DNA of 64,000 bases from Dimorphilus gyrociliatus (taxonomy: Eukaryota; Annelida; Polychaeta; Dinophilidae): contig CAJFCJ010000002.1 of NCBI GenBank assembly GCA_904063045.1, positions 186,001 through 250,000 of the forward strand. The letters run 5' to 3'. Below are positions 1-10,409 of this stretch, in pieces. Position 1 is the first letter of the stretch; each line of letters starts with the position of its first letter. The notes beneath the pieces are model-generated. The model worked only from the letters and a program-made list of their open reading frames with translations. It made no database searches and was not told the DNA's origin. A program made the translations under genes and the position numbers.

Positions 1-100
1 AGAAAAATATATATATATAAGTATAATCAAATATCTTATATAATATAAACTATATATATTAGTATATATATTGAATTATTGATATTTGTTTTCTTAATCG

Positions 101-931
101 TTAAAGTTTTGATGGGGACATGTGTTTTTTCAAGAAATTAACAGTTGTATAACAAAACCAATCGTTGACATGTTTAAGATTATGGCGGCTTACTTCTATT
201 ACAGGTCCAAATTTAACATATTTTTTTCTTTGATAAATAGCTATTGCCGATATAAGTCCAATATGTCCAACTGCACCAGATATTTTATACAATTTATTCT
301 TATGTGTCCATTTGAAATTATGATAAAAAACTTTCTGATCATAAAAGTAATCTACCTCAGTTATTGAATGACTACTATCTAGTTGATCTACGAATTCGTA
401 CAGCGGAATATAGAAATAATCTTCAACTTCTTCGTTTATTACGGGAGTAAAGTTATCCGGAACTAAACCAAATATTGACCAGGAAAGATAAAAATGCGTC
501 TGCTTGTTTGTGCTAAATATCATTGGGAGAGGCTTAGCTCCACCAATAATATCAAAGTCTTCCATTGGCAAACCGATCTCTTCGTAGGCTTCTCTCTTTG
601 CTGCCTCAATCTCGGTTTCGCCATCATCAATCATTCCACCAGCAGGTACAACCCAACCCTTTGACAAGGTTACACTCGATGAACGAATTGTACATAACAT
701 ATGAGGATGGCCTTCAATCATCTTTATTAAAATTGCGTAACAGGAAGAGTTGGCCAAACCTCTTAGAGCTTTGCCTTTCTCGCCAGCTAAAGTAAACTCC
801 TCACATTGGAAGTTATCTCTTAGAACTCTTCGTATATAATCTTTTGTAACAGTTGGGTGAAAATATCTCTTTTGAGTTACGAAAGTAGACATTATTCTTC
901 TAGGTAATAACAGTGAGCGAGATCGAAACAT
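101..931 (-). CDS. NUDT7: Peroxisomal CoA diphosphatase, Nudix family (NUDT7-like)
   Basis: Single-exon gene, 276 aa. It should hydrolyse coenzyme A and acyl-CoA to 3',5'-ADP and phosphopantetheine inside peroxisomes. The Nudix box lies at about residues 97-119 (GGM...GETEIEAAKREAYEEIGL), preceded by an LCTIRS element that resembles the CoA-specific motif of the NUDT7/NUDT8 branch. The second half matches the NUDT7 layout (NEEVEDYFYIPLYEF, then a Y-I-G segment near the C-terminus). The protein ends in SKL, a classical PTS1 peroxisomal import signal. The first ATG gives a basic N-terminus (MFRSRS...RR); a second in-frame ATG lies 13 codons on (MSTF). The gene is divergent from mos, with 164 bp between the start codons, so they probably share a promoter. 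The family call is firm. NUDT7 rather than NUDT8 rests mainly on PTS1 and the C-terminal pattern. Confidence 0.85.
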   Translation of the reverse strand: MFRSRSLLLPRRIMSTFVTQKRYFHPTVTKDYIRRVLRDNFQCEEFTLAGEKGKALRGLANSSCYAILIKMIEGHPHMLCTIRSSSVTLSKGWVVPAGGMIDDGETEIEAAKREAYEEIGLPMEDFDIIGGAKPLPMIFSTNKQTHFYLSWSIFGLVPDNFTPVINEEVEDYFYIPLYEFVDQLDSSHSITEVDYFYDQKVFYHNFKWTHKNKLYKISGAVGHIGLISAIAIYQRKKYVKFGPVIEVSRHNLKHVNDWFCYTTVNFLKKHMSPSKL

Positions 932-1095
932 GCCCTATAAAATACTCTCTCCTAGCAGACGAAAATAATTAACAAACACCAGGTGGCGCTGTCATTTTGA
1001 AAAGTACTCTTAGTTCAAAAAGTGAGTTAATGTTCATAAACAAATTTTTAAATAAATTAACAACTGAAAAGGAAGCGTTTATAGATTTTTAAAGA

Positions 1096-2148
1096 ATGTT
1101 ATTTAGTCCTCTTTCACCAAACATCAGTAAAAGTGCTTTAACATCGATAAGAAGACGACTATCAAATGCTTCCCCGCGTATTTGTCCAACACCTCCTAGA
1201 CGGAGCTCTTTGGCTATTAATTCAATTATATATCAAAATAGGGGGCCGTCTGCTAATTTAACAACACCTACTTCTCCTGCTGTATTTAATTTCAACGAAT
1301 TGCCTAGAAAGTCAGTTACAGAGATTACCAATAGTCCTTTAAGTGCAATAAAAAATAGGCGACCTTCTATTAGATTAGAGAAACTCATTGGTGCAGGAGG
1401 ATTTGGAAAAGTGTACGCAGGAAGATGGAATGGACGGAAAGTAGCCATTAAGAAATTAAAGAAGAAGACAGCTAGAGATGAATGTATAACATCGGAAGAG
1501 TACGCTCTAAATTTTTCACACCCAAATATTGTTCGTGTATTTTGGGTAGATACAATTGATAGCTGTGAAGCAGAAACTATAATTGTTATGGAATATGCAG
1601 GAAGAAAGAATTTGCAACATATAATTGACAATTACGACGAAGTATTACCTATGAATACAAGAATAAGATATCTGACTGACTTACTGAAAGCTCTTGAATA
1701 CATGCATTCTAAAGACTTTGTTCATTTAGATGTTAAACCAGCCAATATTATTATTGATTCAGTAACAGATACTTGTAAATTGGGAGATTTTGGTTGTGTA
1801 CAAAAGCTGGGAGATTCTCACTCAGTGGAGAGTAATGTTGTTGGTACTTATGCCTACAGGGCACCAGAACTTTTTAGAGGTCAATATCCTTCTGATAAGT
1901 CTGATATATACTCTACGGGCATAAGCATGTGGCAAATGAAAGAGAGGAGAGTACCTTACGAAAATGTACATCATCATATAATAGCATTTAAAGTTGTATC
2001 TCAAAATCGAAGACCATCTATTCGACTGTTAGACTCCTCCGAAGAAGAATCCATATACAAAGACATTTTTACACAATGTTGGCAAGGAGACCCAAAAAGT
2101 AGACCGTCTGCTAAAGGTTTATTAGATGTTTTATCCCATATAAATTAG
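1096..2148 (+). CDS. mos: Mos serine/threonine kinase (MAPKKK of oocyte meiosis)
   Basis: 350 aa, one uninterrupted exon. Mos activates MEK and then ERK during oocyte maturation and meiotic arrest. The kinase domain covers about residues 93-348: glycine loop GAGGFG (99-104), VAIK lysine K119, catalytic loop HLDVKPAN (D212), DFG 231-233 and APE 256-258. The wording of the catalytic loop, the GTYAYRAPEL stretch, IYSTGISMWQM and CWQGDPKSRPSAKGLL is typical of Mos rather than of Raf or other MAPKKKs. The N-terminus starts MLFSPLSP; vertebrate Mos starts MPSPL with a regulatory Ser-Pro near the end, so a similar stability switch is possible (inference). Vertebrate mos is also intronless. The 90-residue N-terminal part is rich in Ser/Pro/Arg and looks disordered. 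It shares its upstream region with the divergent NUDT7-like gene. Confidence 0.93.
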   Translation: MLFSPLSPNISKSALTSIRRRLSNASPRICPTPPRRSSLAINSIIYQNRGPSANLTTPTSPAVFNFNELPRKSVTEITNSPLSAIKNRRPSIRLEKLIGAGGFGKVYAGRWNGRKVAIKKLKKKTARDECITSEEYALNFSHPNIVRVFWVDTIDSCEAETIIVMEYAGRKNLQHIIDNYDEVLPMNTRIRYLTDLLKALEYMHSKDFVHLDVKPANIIIDSVTDTCKLGDFGCVQKLGDSHSVESNVVGTYAYRAPELFRGQYPSDKSDIYSTGISMWQMKERRVPYENVHHHIIAFKVVSQNRRPSIRLLDSSEEESIYKDIFTQCWQGDPKSRPSAKGLLDVLSHIN

Positions 2149-2430
2149 TGACGTTTTGTAGATTTTTCCTAGTTGTGCCATGTTGATATTATTTGTTTTA
2201 TTGAAAGGTTTTAGATTTTTACAATTTCAAGGAAAAAATATAACATTTTTATAGATTGCTCTTTATCAATTCAATTTTTATCGCCAGAGAAAGAGAATTA
2301 AGCATTTTACCATTGATATTCCACCTTTAATGCAAATCCATACTCTGATTTTTTATAAGAATATTTAAAAATATAGGCTTACCAAGAATCAATTAATCCG
2401 CATAGCAACAGCAAACAATTAGAATCAAAA

Positions 2431-4756
2431 ATGTCATCGAAGTTCTTACCTCCGGTTGCTTTTCGGTTTTATGATAGTAGTAGATGGACCAAATCAAGTT
2501 TGGATAATTGGTCAGATATTCAACTGCAAAATTTACTAAAATTGAAAATAAATCGAGTTGCTATTGTTCAACAATTGAAAGTAGAGCACATTTTAGATTA
2601 TTTACATGACGAGGGTGTGCTAACGAGGAGAGAATGTGATTTTATTATTGGCTGCGAAAACCCAACGGACAGGGCACGGATTCTTGTTGATATTTTACCC
2701 ACAAAAACAGGTCAATGTGATTGGTACAAATTATTTAAGAAGTCTTTAATGAATCCGGATACCGATTCAGAGGATATAAAGAAGCAATACAGGATGCTAA
2801 TTGATTTTATGGAGAATACTCTATTACCTGAGCAATTACAAGTCGAAACGGAAAGACGAGGAAGTGATGCTGGAAGATTACCTTACTACAGGCCTATACC
2901 AGGTATAAGTAAATTCTGGACTGGGACGAAAGAAGCTCCTCGAACTTCAGAGACGGATGAAGAGAATGGCCGCAGTGGACGAAGAAAGAAAAAATGTTCT
3001 TTTACATTAGTAGATTTAGACGAAGCAAATGTGATATTTCCGGCCTGGTACCAATCAAAATTAACTGAGTCGGATAGACTCTTCAATCAACTGTCTCAGT
3101 CAAAAAAAGAGGAAGATAAAAAGCAGTTAAGTAGAGAAGAAACTGCATTGGAAACTATGAAAAAACTGGAATTTCTTTTTACGCTACAAAATGATGATCT
3201 ATTAACAGATGAATTTGAATTATGTTTATCCAACTTTTTCCATAAATTTGTTACGGATACTCATTACATTCCTGCATATTTAAAATATTTACACTCTCTT
3301 AAAGATTCAAATTCCATTGATATTATTGATGAAGTCTCTTCAAGAATGATAGAAATATTGAATGAACCTAAAACGAAGACTGAACGAGATTTGATCAAAA
3401 TTTTTGAAATTGTACTTGGTCTAGCAGATATCTTACTAGAAATGGGTAATGAAAACAAAGCCGAAAATCTCTTAAGAGCAGCTAAGAATCTAACAAATCC
3501 GGATGTAGTTTGGTATTATAGATTGGACGCTGTACTCATAAAAATCCACATAGACAGGGCTGAATTTAATGAAGCTAGGGCTTTAATTCAAGAATCTCCA
3601 AAGTTTGAGAAGAGCGCAATTTATGTACAAACAGCGAGGTTGAACAGAGAAGAAGGTAACCTAGAGGCCGCATTGGAATACAGTAAAAAAGCGTTAGAAG
3701 AAGCTGCTGGTGAAGAAACGTTTAAAACAGAAGATTCTATAAATGCAAAAATTGAGATGTCATTGACGGAAGCCTTAATGTGGAGGTTGAAAGACGCAGA
3801 AGAAACATCTCAAAATGCTTTTTTGGTTGCAGAAGCTAATTATGGAAAACGTCATCCAATCTTTTATAGAGCATGTTTGAACTATTTTGAAATTTTGAAG
3901 CAATTTAACAACGATATTGAATTATATAAACTCACAAAAAGACTTTTATACAGTGTTGAAACGTGTTATGATTCAGGTCTTTCTTTATTAGTAGCTGATG
4001 TTAACCGATTAATGGCAAGCATCATGATTGCCCTACAACAGGATCAATCCAAGTGAGTAAATTGTAAAGTATTATACAAGAGCAAACTTTTTATTCTTCA
4101 CTAGATGGTACAATTGTGCAACGAAAGCTGTAGAAACGGCTCAGGAACTTTATCCACCAAATCATCCTAAAATAGCATACTTTCGTGCTACACTTGCTCA
4201 ATGTCTTTACTGTGTGGGCCGTTTAGAAAACAAAAAGGAAGAACTTACATGGGCCGAAAAAGAAGCGTCTACGGTTCTGGAAATGTACCGGCTACATTGG
4301 GGTGAAGAGAGCATTAAAACAGCTTTAGCAACAGCCCTCCTAGCTCAAATTCAAACGAAATTAGGAAAGTAAGTGTGAACTATAAAGAGTTCATAATTTG
4401 CATCTAAACATGCTTAATTCCTTAGGACTGATGAAGCAAGAGCTGCTCTCGAAGTTATTGAACAACGTCACTCAAGTACATATTTACAAGTATTAATTGG
4501 TTCATTCTACAACGAAATATCCGCTCCAGTTGAAGCTATTAATATACTCAGAAAAGCTTTGCAACCTCCGCCATACACTCAAAAAGTTTTCTTGAAATGG
4601 ATTAGTAAAGCATTTGAATTGCTTAACGCACTTTTACACGCTTGTGGTAATATACAAGGAGCCTACGAAATCGAGTCAGAGTATTCAGACTGGGCAGTGG
4701 CTAACAATGAATTAAACGTTGAATGGGCAACGGTGTTTATCATTTGCGGAAAATAA
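2431..4756 (+). CDS. CARD- and TPR-repeat protein, APPBP2-like C-terminal half
   Basis: Three exons: 2431-4052, 4105-4368, 4426-4756 (introns of 52 and 57 bp, phases 2 and 2), 738 aa. Residues about 34-108 form a CARD (KVEHILDYLHDEGVLT, then PTDRARILVDILP and a closing W-Y-LFKKSL helix), the death-fold domain used to assemble caspase and inflammasome-type complexes. A charged linker (about 110-225, with a basic GRRKKK cluster) leads to a helical TPR array covering the rest. Its wording, e.g. AVETAQELYPPNHPKIAYFRATLAQ and the final LLNALLHACGNIQGAYEIESEYSDW, resembles the C-terminal TPRs of APPBP2, a cullin-2 substrate receptor that also binds the APP tail. The APPBP2 link is moderate, while the CARD is clear. 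A death-fold adaptor joined to a TPR scaffold suggests a signalling or ubiquitin role, but the function is unknown. Confidence 0.75.
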
Positions 4757-5142
4757 TTTGTAAACCAGATAGAATGGCTTTTTTTTTTAAGAATAAAATT
4801 AACAAGCAAATAAGAATATCAATTTATTCACGTTAATATTTTGATATTACATACGTTTGATAACTGTAAAAATGACATAAAGTTTATTGATCTATATGCT
4901 ATAGGTCTAAAAATAGCGAATAAACTGCTCGTTAAATGAAAGTTGATATTGAAATAATAGTAATAGATTAATATATTAATCTACTACTCTACTTTTATGT
5001 ATTCTTTCTAAAAACAATCATCTGGATTATATGTCTCAATATACAACTAAATAATCAATGTTTTCTCATCAAGTAGATAGCAATGACGATGTGTACAAGT
5101 AGAGTTTATCTTTGTAAATAGTGATATAAGCTTAAAATGTAG
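4757..5142. other. Convergent 3' intergenic region
   Basis: 386 bp between two converging genes. A canonical AATAAA lies at 4792-4797, about 35 bp after the stop codon of the CARD-TPR gene, and is its likely poly(A) signal. The rest is AT-rich with no open frame of note. Confidence 0.6.
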
Positions 5143-8100
5143 TTAATTGCCATGTCCCGCCTTAATTTTGTTATAAATAGAAAGTAGGAGTTTTGCAAGC
5201 ATGCTGAAAACAAGTCCTACTCCAAGCAATAAAGGTAGAGCAGCTATAATTATGAGTTCTATGGTATCGAAAATAAGGACTCTGGTGTTGTTAGGTCCAG
5301 AGGGTTGAACGCCAGAAGCAATAAAAGTTGCTTCAACCATATGCATTATGCCTATTATCAACAAACCAGAAAGTCCGGCCGTTTCTAAATTCTGTGCAGA
5401 CTTTGCAGCAAAGGGTCGAAAGTGAAGATGCCATAGCAAAAATGCAAGGGAGGCGAGGGTCTGACATGTAGTGCAAGATAAGGGATCCTGTATAAAAGCT
5501 CTCATAAGTATCACAACAAGACGGCGAAAGACCAAAACACCTTCCCAATACTTGTGTGACTTATCTAAGTCTTCATAACCCTTCTTCAAAAATGGTTCTT
5601 CAACAACAAAGAGACATAGAGCTCTCAATCGTTCTGTTTCATCTAACTCTTCCAGCAAATCTGGTCTGTCTCTAGCTGTTATTGAGATATGGGAGTTTGT
5701 TCGTTGCAAAATATGTTTAAACTCCTTGAAACTGGCATGCTTTATTCCGAAATAAATTAGCATTGGTAACGGGAATAGATACGATAGCATAAACTGCTTT
5801 GGAGTAATAACATCTCTATCAAGTAACATTCTGGAGATTATAACTTGAAGAAAGAATGGTATAACATAAGCGAATGCCATAATTCCAACAAAATATTGCC
5901 ACCACTCTCCACAATTGACATTACCGTCGAAATATAAAACTGCGTTTTCTTGACCAACGTTTGTGCAAGAAAGAAGAGAGAAAATAAGAGTTGACACATT
6001 AACGTAGTTATAAATAATTATATTTAAAGCAGCAATTATCATCCTGATTTTAAAACTTGGCTCTGGGCATAAATCAGGATTGTGATTTTCTTCCAACAAT
6101 AGGTCATTCTCAGCTAATTCCTGAGTGCGTCTTCTTCTCTTTTTCCACAGCACTCTTAGCTTGACAAAAATATATCGCAATAAAACAAATAAAAGTAAGG
6201 CGACTAGAGAGAGAGTTAGCTTGCTATTTGTATATATTAATTTGCCAATACTAGTTAAACCTAAAAAAGGGCAGACTCGTACAAACGCAGCAATCGGTGC
6301 AAAACTCATTATGGTAACAATAACTGGTTGAATATGAGTGCTGATGACAGATTCGGCTCTATTTCTCCAAACAACAACCAAGGGTACTGTCTGATAGAAA
6401 TAGAATATAGATTTTATGTAACCAGCCATTGCTGCATCGTCTGAATGTGTTATTGGAACCCACAGTAGTCTTTGCATTATAAATAGTGTAATTTCCATTT
6501 GATAAGCAAAGAATAAGAAGGAGATAAAAATCGAAATAATTTCAATTATAATGAACCAACTATCAGTACATTTTTCATTTTCTCTGCAATCGGGTGAAAA
6601 TAATACCTCGGACATATCAGCTCTGCATTCTCCACACAATGGACCTACTCTGTTTGGGGCACATTCGTTGTAGCTATCGCATCTTTTTTTAGTGCAACAA
6701 TACGAATCCTGACAATTAATGAACTTAATCTCATTTTTATTCTTTTTCTTAAATCCCCAAAAGTTTTCATTAGCACCCACTTTACCTCGAGAACAAGAAC
6801 CACCATAAGGGCAACTGATGCAATCAGTTGGTGTAATAGTCAAATTTTTACTAGATAGACTTCCAAAAAGAGTTCCTCCGTCTAAACTATATGTTTGATC
6901 TGGACAAGGATCGCAAAAGAGCAAAAAATCCTTATAAACTATAGAAAGTGTTTCGCTTATGAATATTTCAGGTAAGGTATCAGTTCTCAGTTTGGATCCA
7001 ACTGGACAGGAAACTTTTATATCCTGCTCCCCTGTTAGATAGCTATCTCCAGGACTGCTATACCAGATAATTGCAAGATTGTTTGCCGTAGATTTAACTC
7101 TGAAAGTTATATTGGAGAGGATGCAATTACCGCTTAAAAAGAGTATATCTCCTGATGTAGCGTGTTCAAAAGAGTCACCATTTTCAAATTCACTATCTTT
7201 GATTGTTAATTCTCCCTCACCAGCTATTGAACCTCCGAACCAAGTTGCCGTATTGTTAATGAAAATACAATTAGTTATTTTCACTCGACTAGTTATATGA
7301 GCATATATAGCTCCACCAGCTCCCTGTCTCTGTGTTGGGGTAGGGAATGATCCTCTATGTATTAAACCTTTTGAATTCAATCTAACATGATTATTTAAGA
7401 ATTTCGTTTGATCTATTTCAATCTGTGCTCCGTAAACATAAATAGCAGCCGCACTCTCTTGATTAGTATTGTTAATGAATGTCGTTGATTTCACACGAAT
7501 AATAGATTTATCCGATAAATTTAGAGAATCTATTTGCACAACGCTACCAGCTACCACAGCCTTATTCCTTCTAAATATACATTCTTCCAAAAGTAGAATA
7601 AATCTACCTTTTTCCTTATTCTGGATATGTATAATTCCACCCAAACTGCTAGTACTATTTTCAAAGATACTGTTCGTTATACTGATAAAAGCTTGAGAAA
7701 AATCATTATTAAACACCCGAATAACGTTTAAAAGTGCCATAGCCTTCTTTATAACAGTACTTGAAATATTTAAGGAAAGGTGATTATAATTAGCAAAGTC
7801 TAAGAAATTTTGCGTATTTTCAATAGTTGTGTTAATAAAAGAAACGTGGACACTTTTAATAGTATTTTTCGTTTTTATAACAGTTCCAGCTTCAATCATA
7901 GCTGTATCCAGTAATGTTAAGGCTATAGAATTATGCGAACAATTTTCCGAACTATTCCAAAAACAATCGGGTCCTAAGATTACTCGAGAATTCACTAAAA
8001 GACTTTGACGAAGAGTTAATGATGACTTATTCTCATGCGAAAAAATTAATATTGATGAATTAATGAATTTAAGATTATTAGCTTCCAAATGAAAGTCTTT

Positions 8101-8389
8101 TATACATATTCTACAATCCTCAAAAGTGGTTCCAAAATGAGACGTATTTGTATATTGATCGCTTATTATTAAATGGCAAATATCAGGGGCTGAAGGGCAT
8201 TTAATGTTGTTATTTGAAGAGAAACTGCCCGATGACATTTCCAGAAAAGGCGTATATCCATTGTTCTCGAAATTTAAACACTCGACTCCGTAATATAAAA
8301 GGCTCGCTAAATTAAAAATTTACATTTTTACAAAGTAATAAAAGAATAAAAGTTTACAAACCTAGAATTTGTATTATTATAAACTGCAT
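5143..8389 (-). CDS. Large beta-helix, Cys-rich, multi-pass membrane protein
   Basis: Two exons: 8389-8362 (28 nt) and 8306-5143, joined over a 55-bp intron, giving 1,063 aa. The tiny first exon supplies a signal peptide (MQFIIIQILASLLYYGVEC) that the long exon alone lacks; the frame joins as G|CG (Ala). Residues about 35-410 carry repeated F-x-N-N-T and G-G-x-I turns typical of a right-handed parallel beta-helix (pectate-lyase-like). Next comes a Cys-rich stretch (CSPYGG-type CISCPYGGSCSRG, CCTKKRCDSYNECAPNRVGPLCGECRAD). The last ~480 residues hold roughly 9-10 hydrophobic segments with conserved-looking loops (e.g. LHFRPFAAKSAQNLETAGL). The architecture suggests a surface receptor or channel with an adhesive ectodomain. 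I recognise no named family, and similar multi-TM proteins in protists and invertebrates are known only as uncharacterised. Confidence 0.82.
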
Positions 8390-8861
8390 ATTAAATATAA
8401 CTAATCCTCGATATCATAAAAAATGTTTGCTATCAGCTATTTTGCTATCATTTTAAAATTGTGTCCTGGATTTTTATCATGTAATAAAGAGAAAATATTA
8501 ACAATCGTAAAAAAATAAATATTTAAACTAGTATATTTCTTACCGGTTTGTAACTATTTTCTTGAAACACTGTATAAAGATGAAGCAGTTTGATTGGATT
8601 AGCAAAGAAAAGCAAAGAAAGTCACATGTGTTTGATACATCAACTGCCCTACTATTCTAGAGTTTGGACATCGTACAAAATAAGAAACAATTTTGATTCA
8701 AGTTTCATGTTTTCACTTTTGTAATGATGCATAGAATCTGATATAGTAAAAATACCAAAGTAGAAAGATAAAGTTTGAAAAAATTAAAATATGCTGCAGT
8801 AGTTTTTTCATGTATCGTTTAAATATAAAAGTCATATTAATACCAGTTTATGAATCGAGTA
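8390..8861. other. Upstream/intergenic region of the beta-helix membrane protein
   Basis: 472 bp of AT-rich DNA between the first exon of the membrane protein and the 3' end of RNase H1. It must contain the minus-strand promoter of the former. I see no clear TATA box or conserved motif. Confidence 0.4.
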
Positions 8862-9796
8862 TTACTTTTTTTTCATTGCTCCCAAGTTAGCTAGTCGGTC
8901 AGCTTCTTCATTTCCTTCAATGTTTGAATGCCCCTTAACATGCTCAAAATTTAAATCAATATTTTTAGAAACTTCAAGAAGTCGTATGAAATCATCCTTA
9001 TTCTTTACAGTTGTTCCATCAGCTAGTTTCCAACCATTTACCTGCCAGTTTGCTATCTAAAAATGTAATTTCCTTTTAGTTAATGAATGTAAAGTTTATT
9101 ATTCTACAAACCCATCTATGGAAGGAATTCTTTAGAAAGTTACTGTCGGTACGAATGGTAAGTTTAGATATTCCTTGATAATTTGCCTGTTCTACTGCTC
9201 TAATTGCTGCATGGATTTCTGCTCTATTATTCGTTTGCCTTCCTTCCAGAGGTTCAGAAAGGTTAAACTTGCTCTCCTTTCCCCAATAGACGCCAATACC
9301 CGCTTTAGCCGATTTTGATCCGTTATTAAAGCACGCACCATCTGTGTATACTACGAATCGATCATTATTACCAAAGCAAGCCCTTTTTGAATCTTCGACA
9401 TTTATTTTTGTATCATCAACAGCTGCTGCTGATTCGTCAAGCAACGGGGGCATTGGACAGGATTCGCTAAATTTTCTTTTTAACCTTCGATTTGTGAATG
9501 AACTATTTCTCGGTCTATTTGTATTCGTGGATGGATTGCTTATAAACTGCGTTGCTAATTCTCTTGTTGGAAACTTCTTAAATTGAGCTCTAGAATAGCC
9601 ATTTACTTGTTTCGAACACTCGTCCCTAATGTAGTTTAAATTCACATCAAAGGCAAAAATATAAAATTAGAACAAACCATGTATCATAGATGCCAGGAAC
9701 TCGTCCTAAACGAACCGCATAAAAAGGCATTCTTTGGATATTTACCAAGCCAAAGAGTTGTTGAAACAGGGCTGAACTCTTACGACACAACCACAT
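8862..9796 (-). CDS. RNASEH1: Ribonuclease H1
   Basis: Three exons: 9796-9678, 9625-9112, 9056-8862 (introns 52 and 55 bp), 275 aa, close to the usual 286. It cleaves the RNA strand of RNA/DNA hybrids in nucleus and mitochondria. The N-terminal hybrid-binding domain reads MPFYAVRLGRVPGIYDTW then QVNGYSRAQFKKFPT, with the exon junction falling inside its Trp codon. The catalytic domain shows YTDGACFNNG (first Asp), NNRAEIHAA (Glu), IRTDSNFL (Asp) and HVKGHSNIEGNEEADRLA (His and last Asp), so all catalytic residues are present. Two in-frame ATGs (M1 and M23) recall the vertebrate arrangement in which M1 makes the mitochondrial form and the internal Met the nuclear form; residues 1-22 (MWLCRKSS...NIQR) are basic and hydrophobic with no acidic residue. 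The gene is head-to-head with the spinster gene. Confidence 0.95.
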
Positions 9797-10409
9797 GGAT
9801 TGTGGGAAAAAGGCAAAAGTGTGCGATTGAGCAAATTGGAGAAACTGGTAAAAAACAATAGATGAGCAGCATGTGTAAAAACAGAGGAAGTAATCTTATT
9901 AAAAACATCTCTTTGTCTAAGTATAGTCTAGATATATTTTTAAAGATACTTATACAATTTGATAACTGAAATTATGAATTAAAATTTTTTCAAAAACAGT
10001 AAACAAAATAGGTTAAGATCAAGGGTAAAGTTAAAATGTCAATGCCTGTACCTATGTAGACTATAATCGACATGGTTCATTGAAAAAAAGGGACAAATAT
10101 GTATTTGACTTATTTGTTGTTGGTAACTCCTAGCGGTATCCGCCTACTGGTATGATAGTGGGTCAATTCGAAAGTAACCAATAAGCGATAACCGACTACG
10201 CCATATTGCAAGGCGTAACCATATATGGAGATTTTCCCCTCAAATTCTGAATGAGGAGAATCCCAGATGACGTCACATCGGCTGATCTTTTGCTCATGAA
10301 TATTAACAACGCTATCTGAAACGACCGACGTGTGCCATTTAAACGAATTCTCTGCCGCCGGTGAGAACTATCTACACAAGGTCGGACAAACAATAATTAT
10401 TACGTAAGG
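9797..10409. other. Divergent promoter region RNASEH1 / spinster
   Basis: 613 bp between two start codons on opposite strands. Its right half is less AT-rich than its surroundings and contains a perfect CRE palindrome at 10268-10275. No other gene is visible in it. Confidence 0.5.
10268..10275 (+). promoter_or_regulatory. Consensus cAMP response element (TGACGTCA)
   Basis: Perfect 8-bp palindromic CREB/ATF site, 135 bp upstream of the spinster start codon. Such sites are usually functional when this close to a start. The match is exact, but use by CREB is inferred. Confidence 0.5.
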
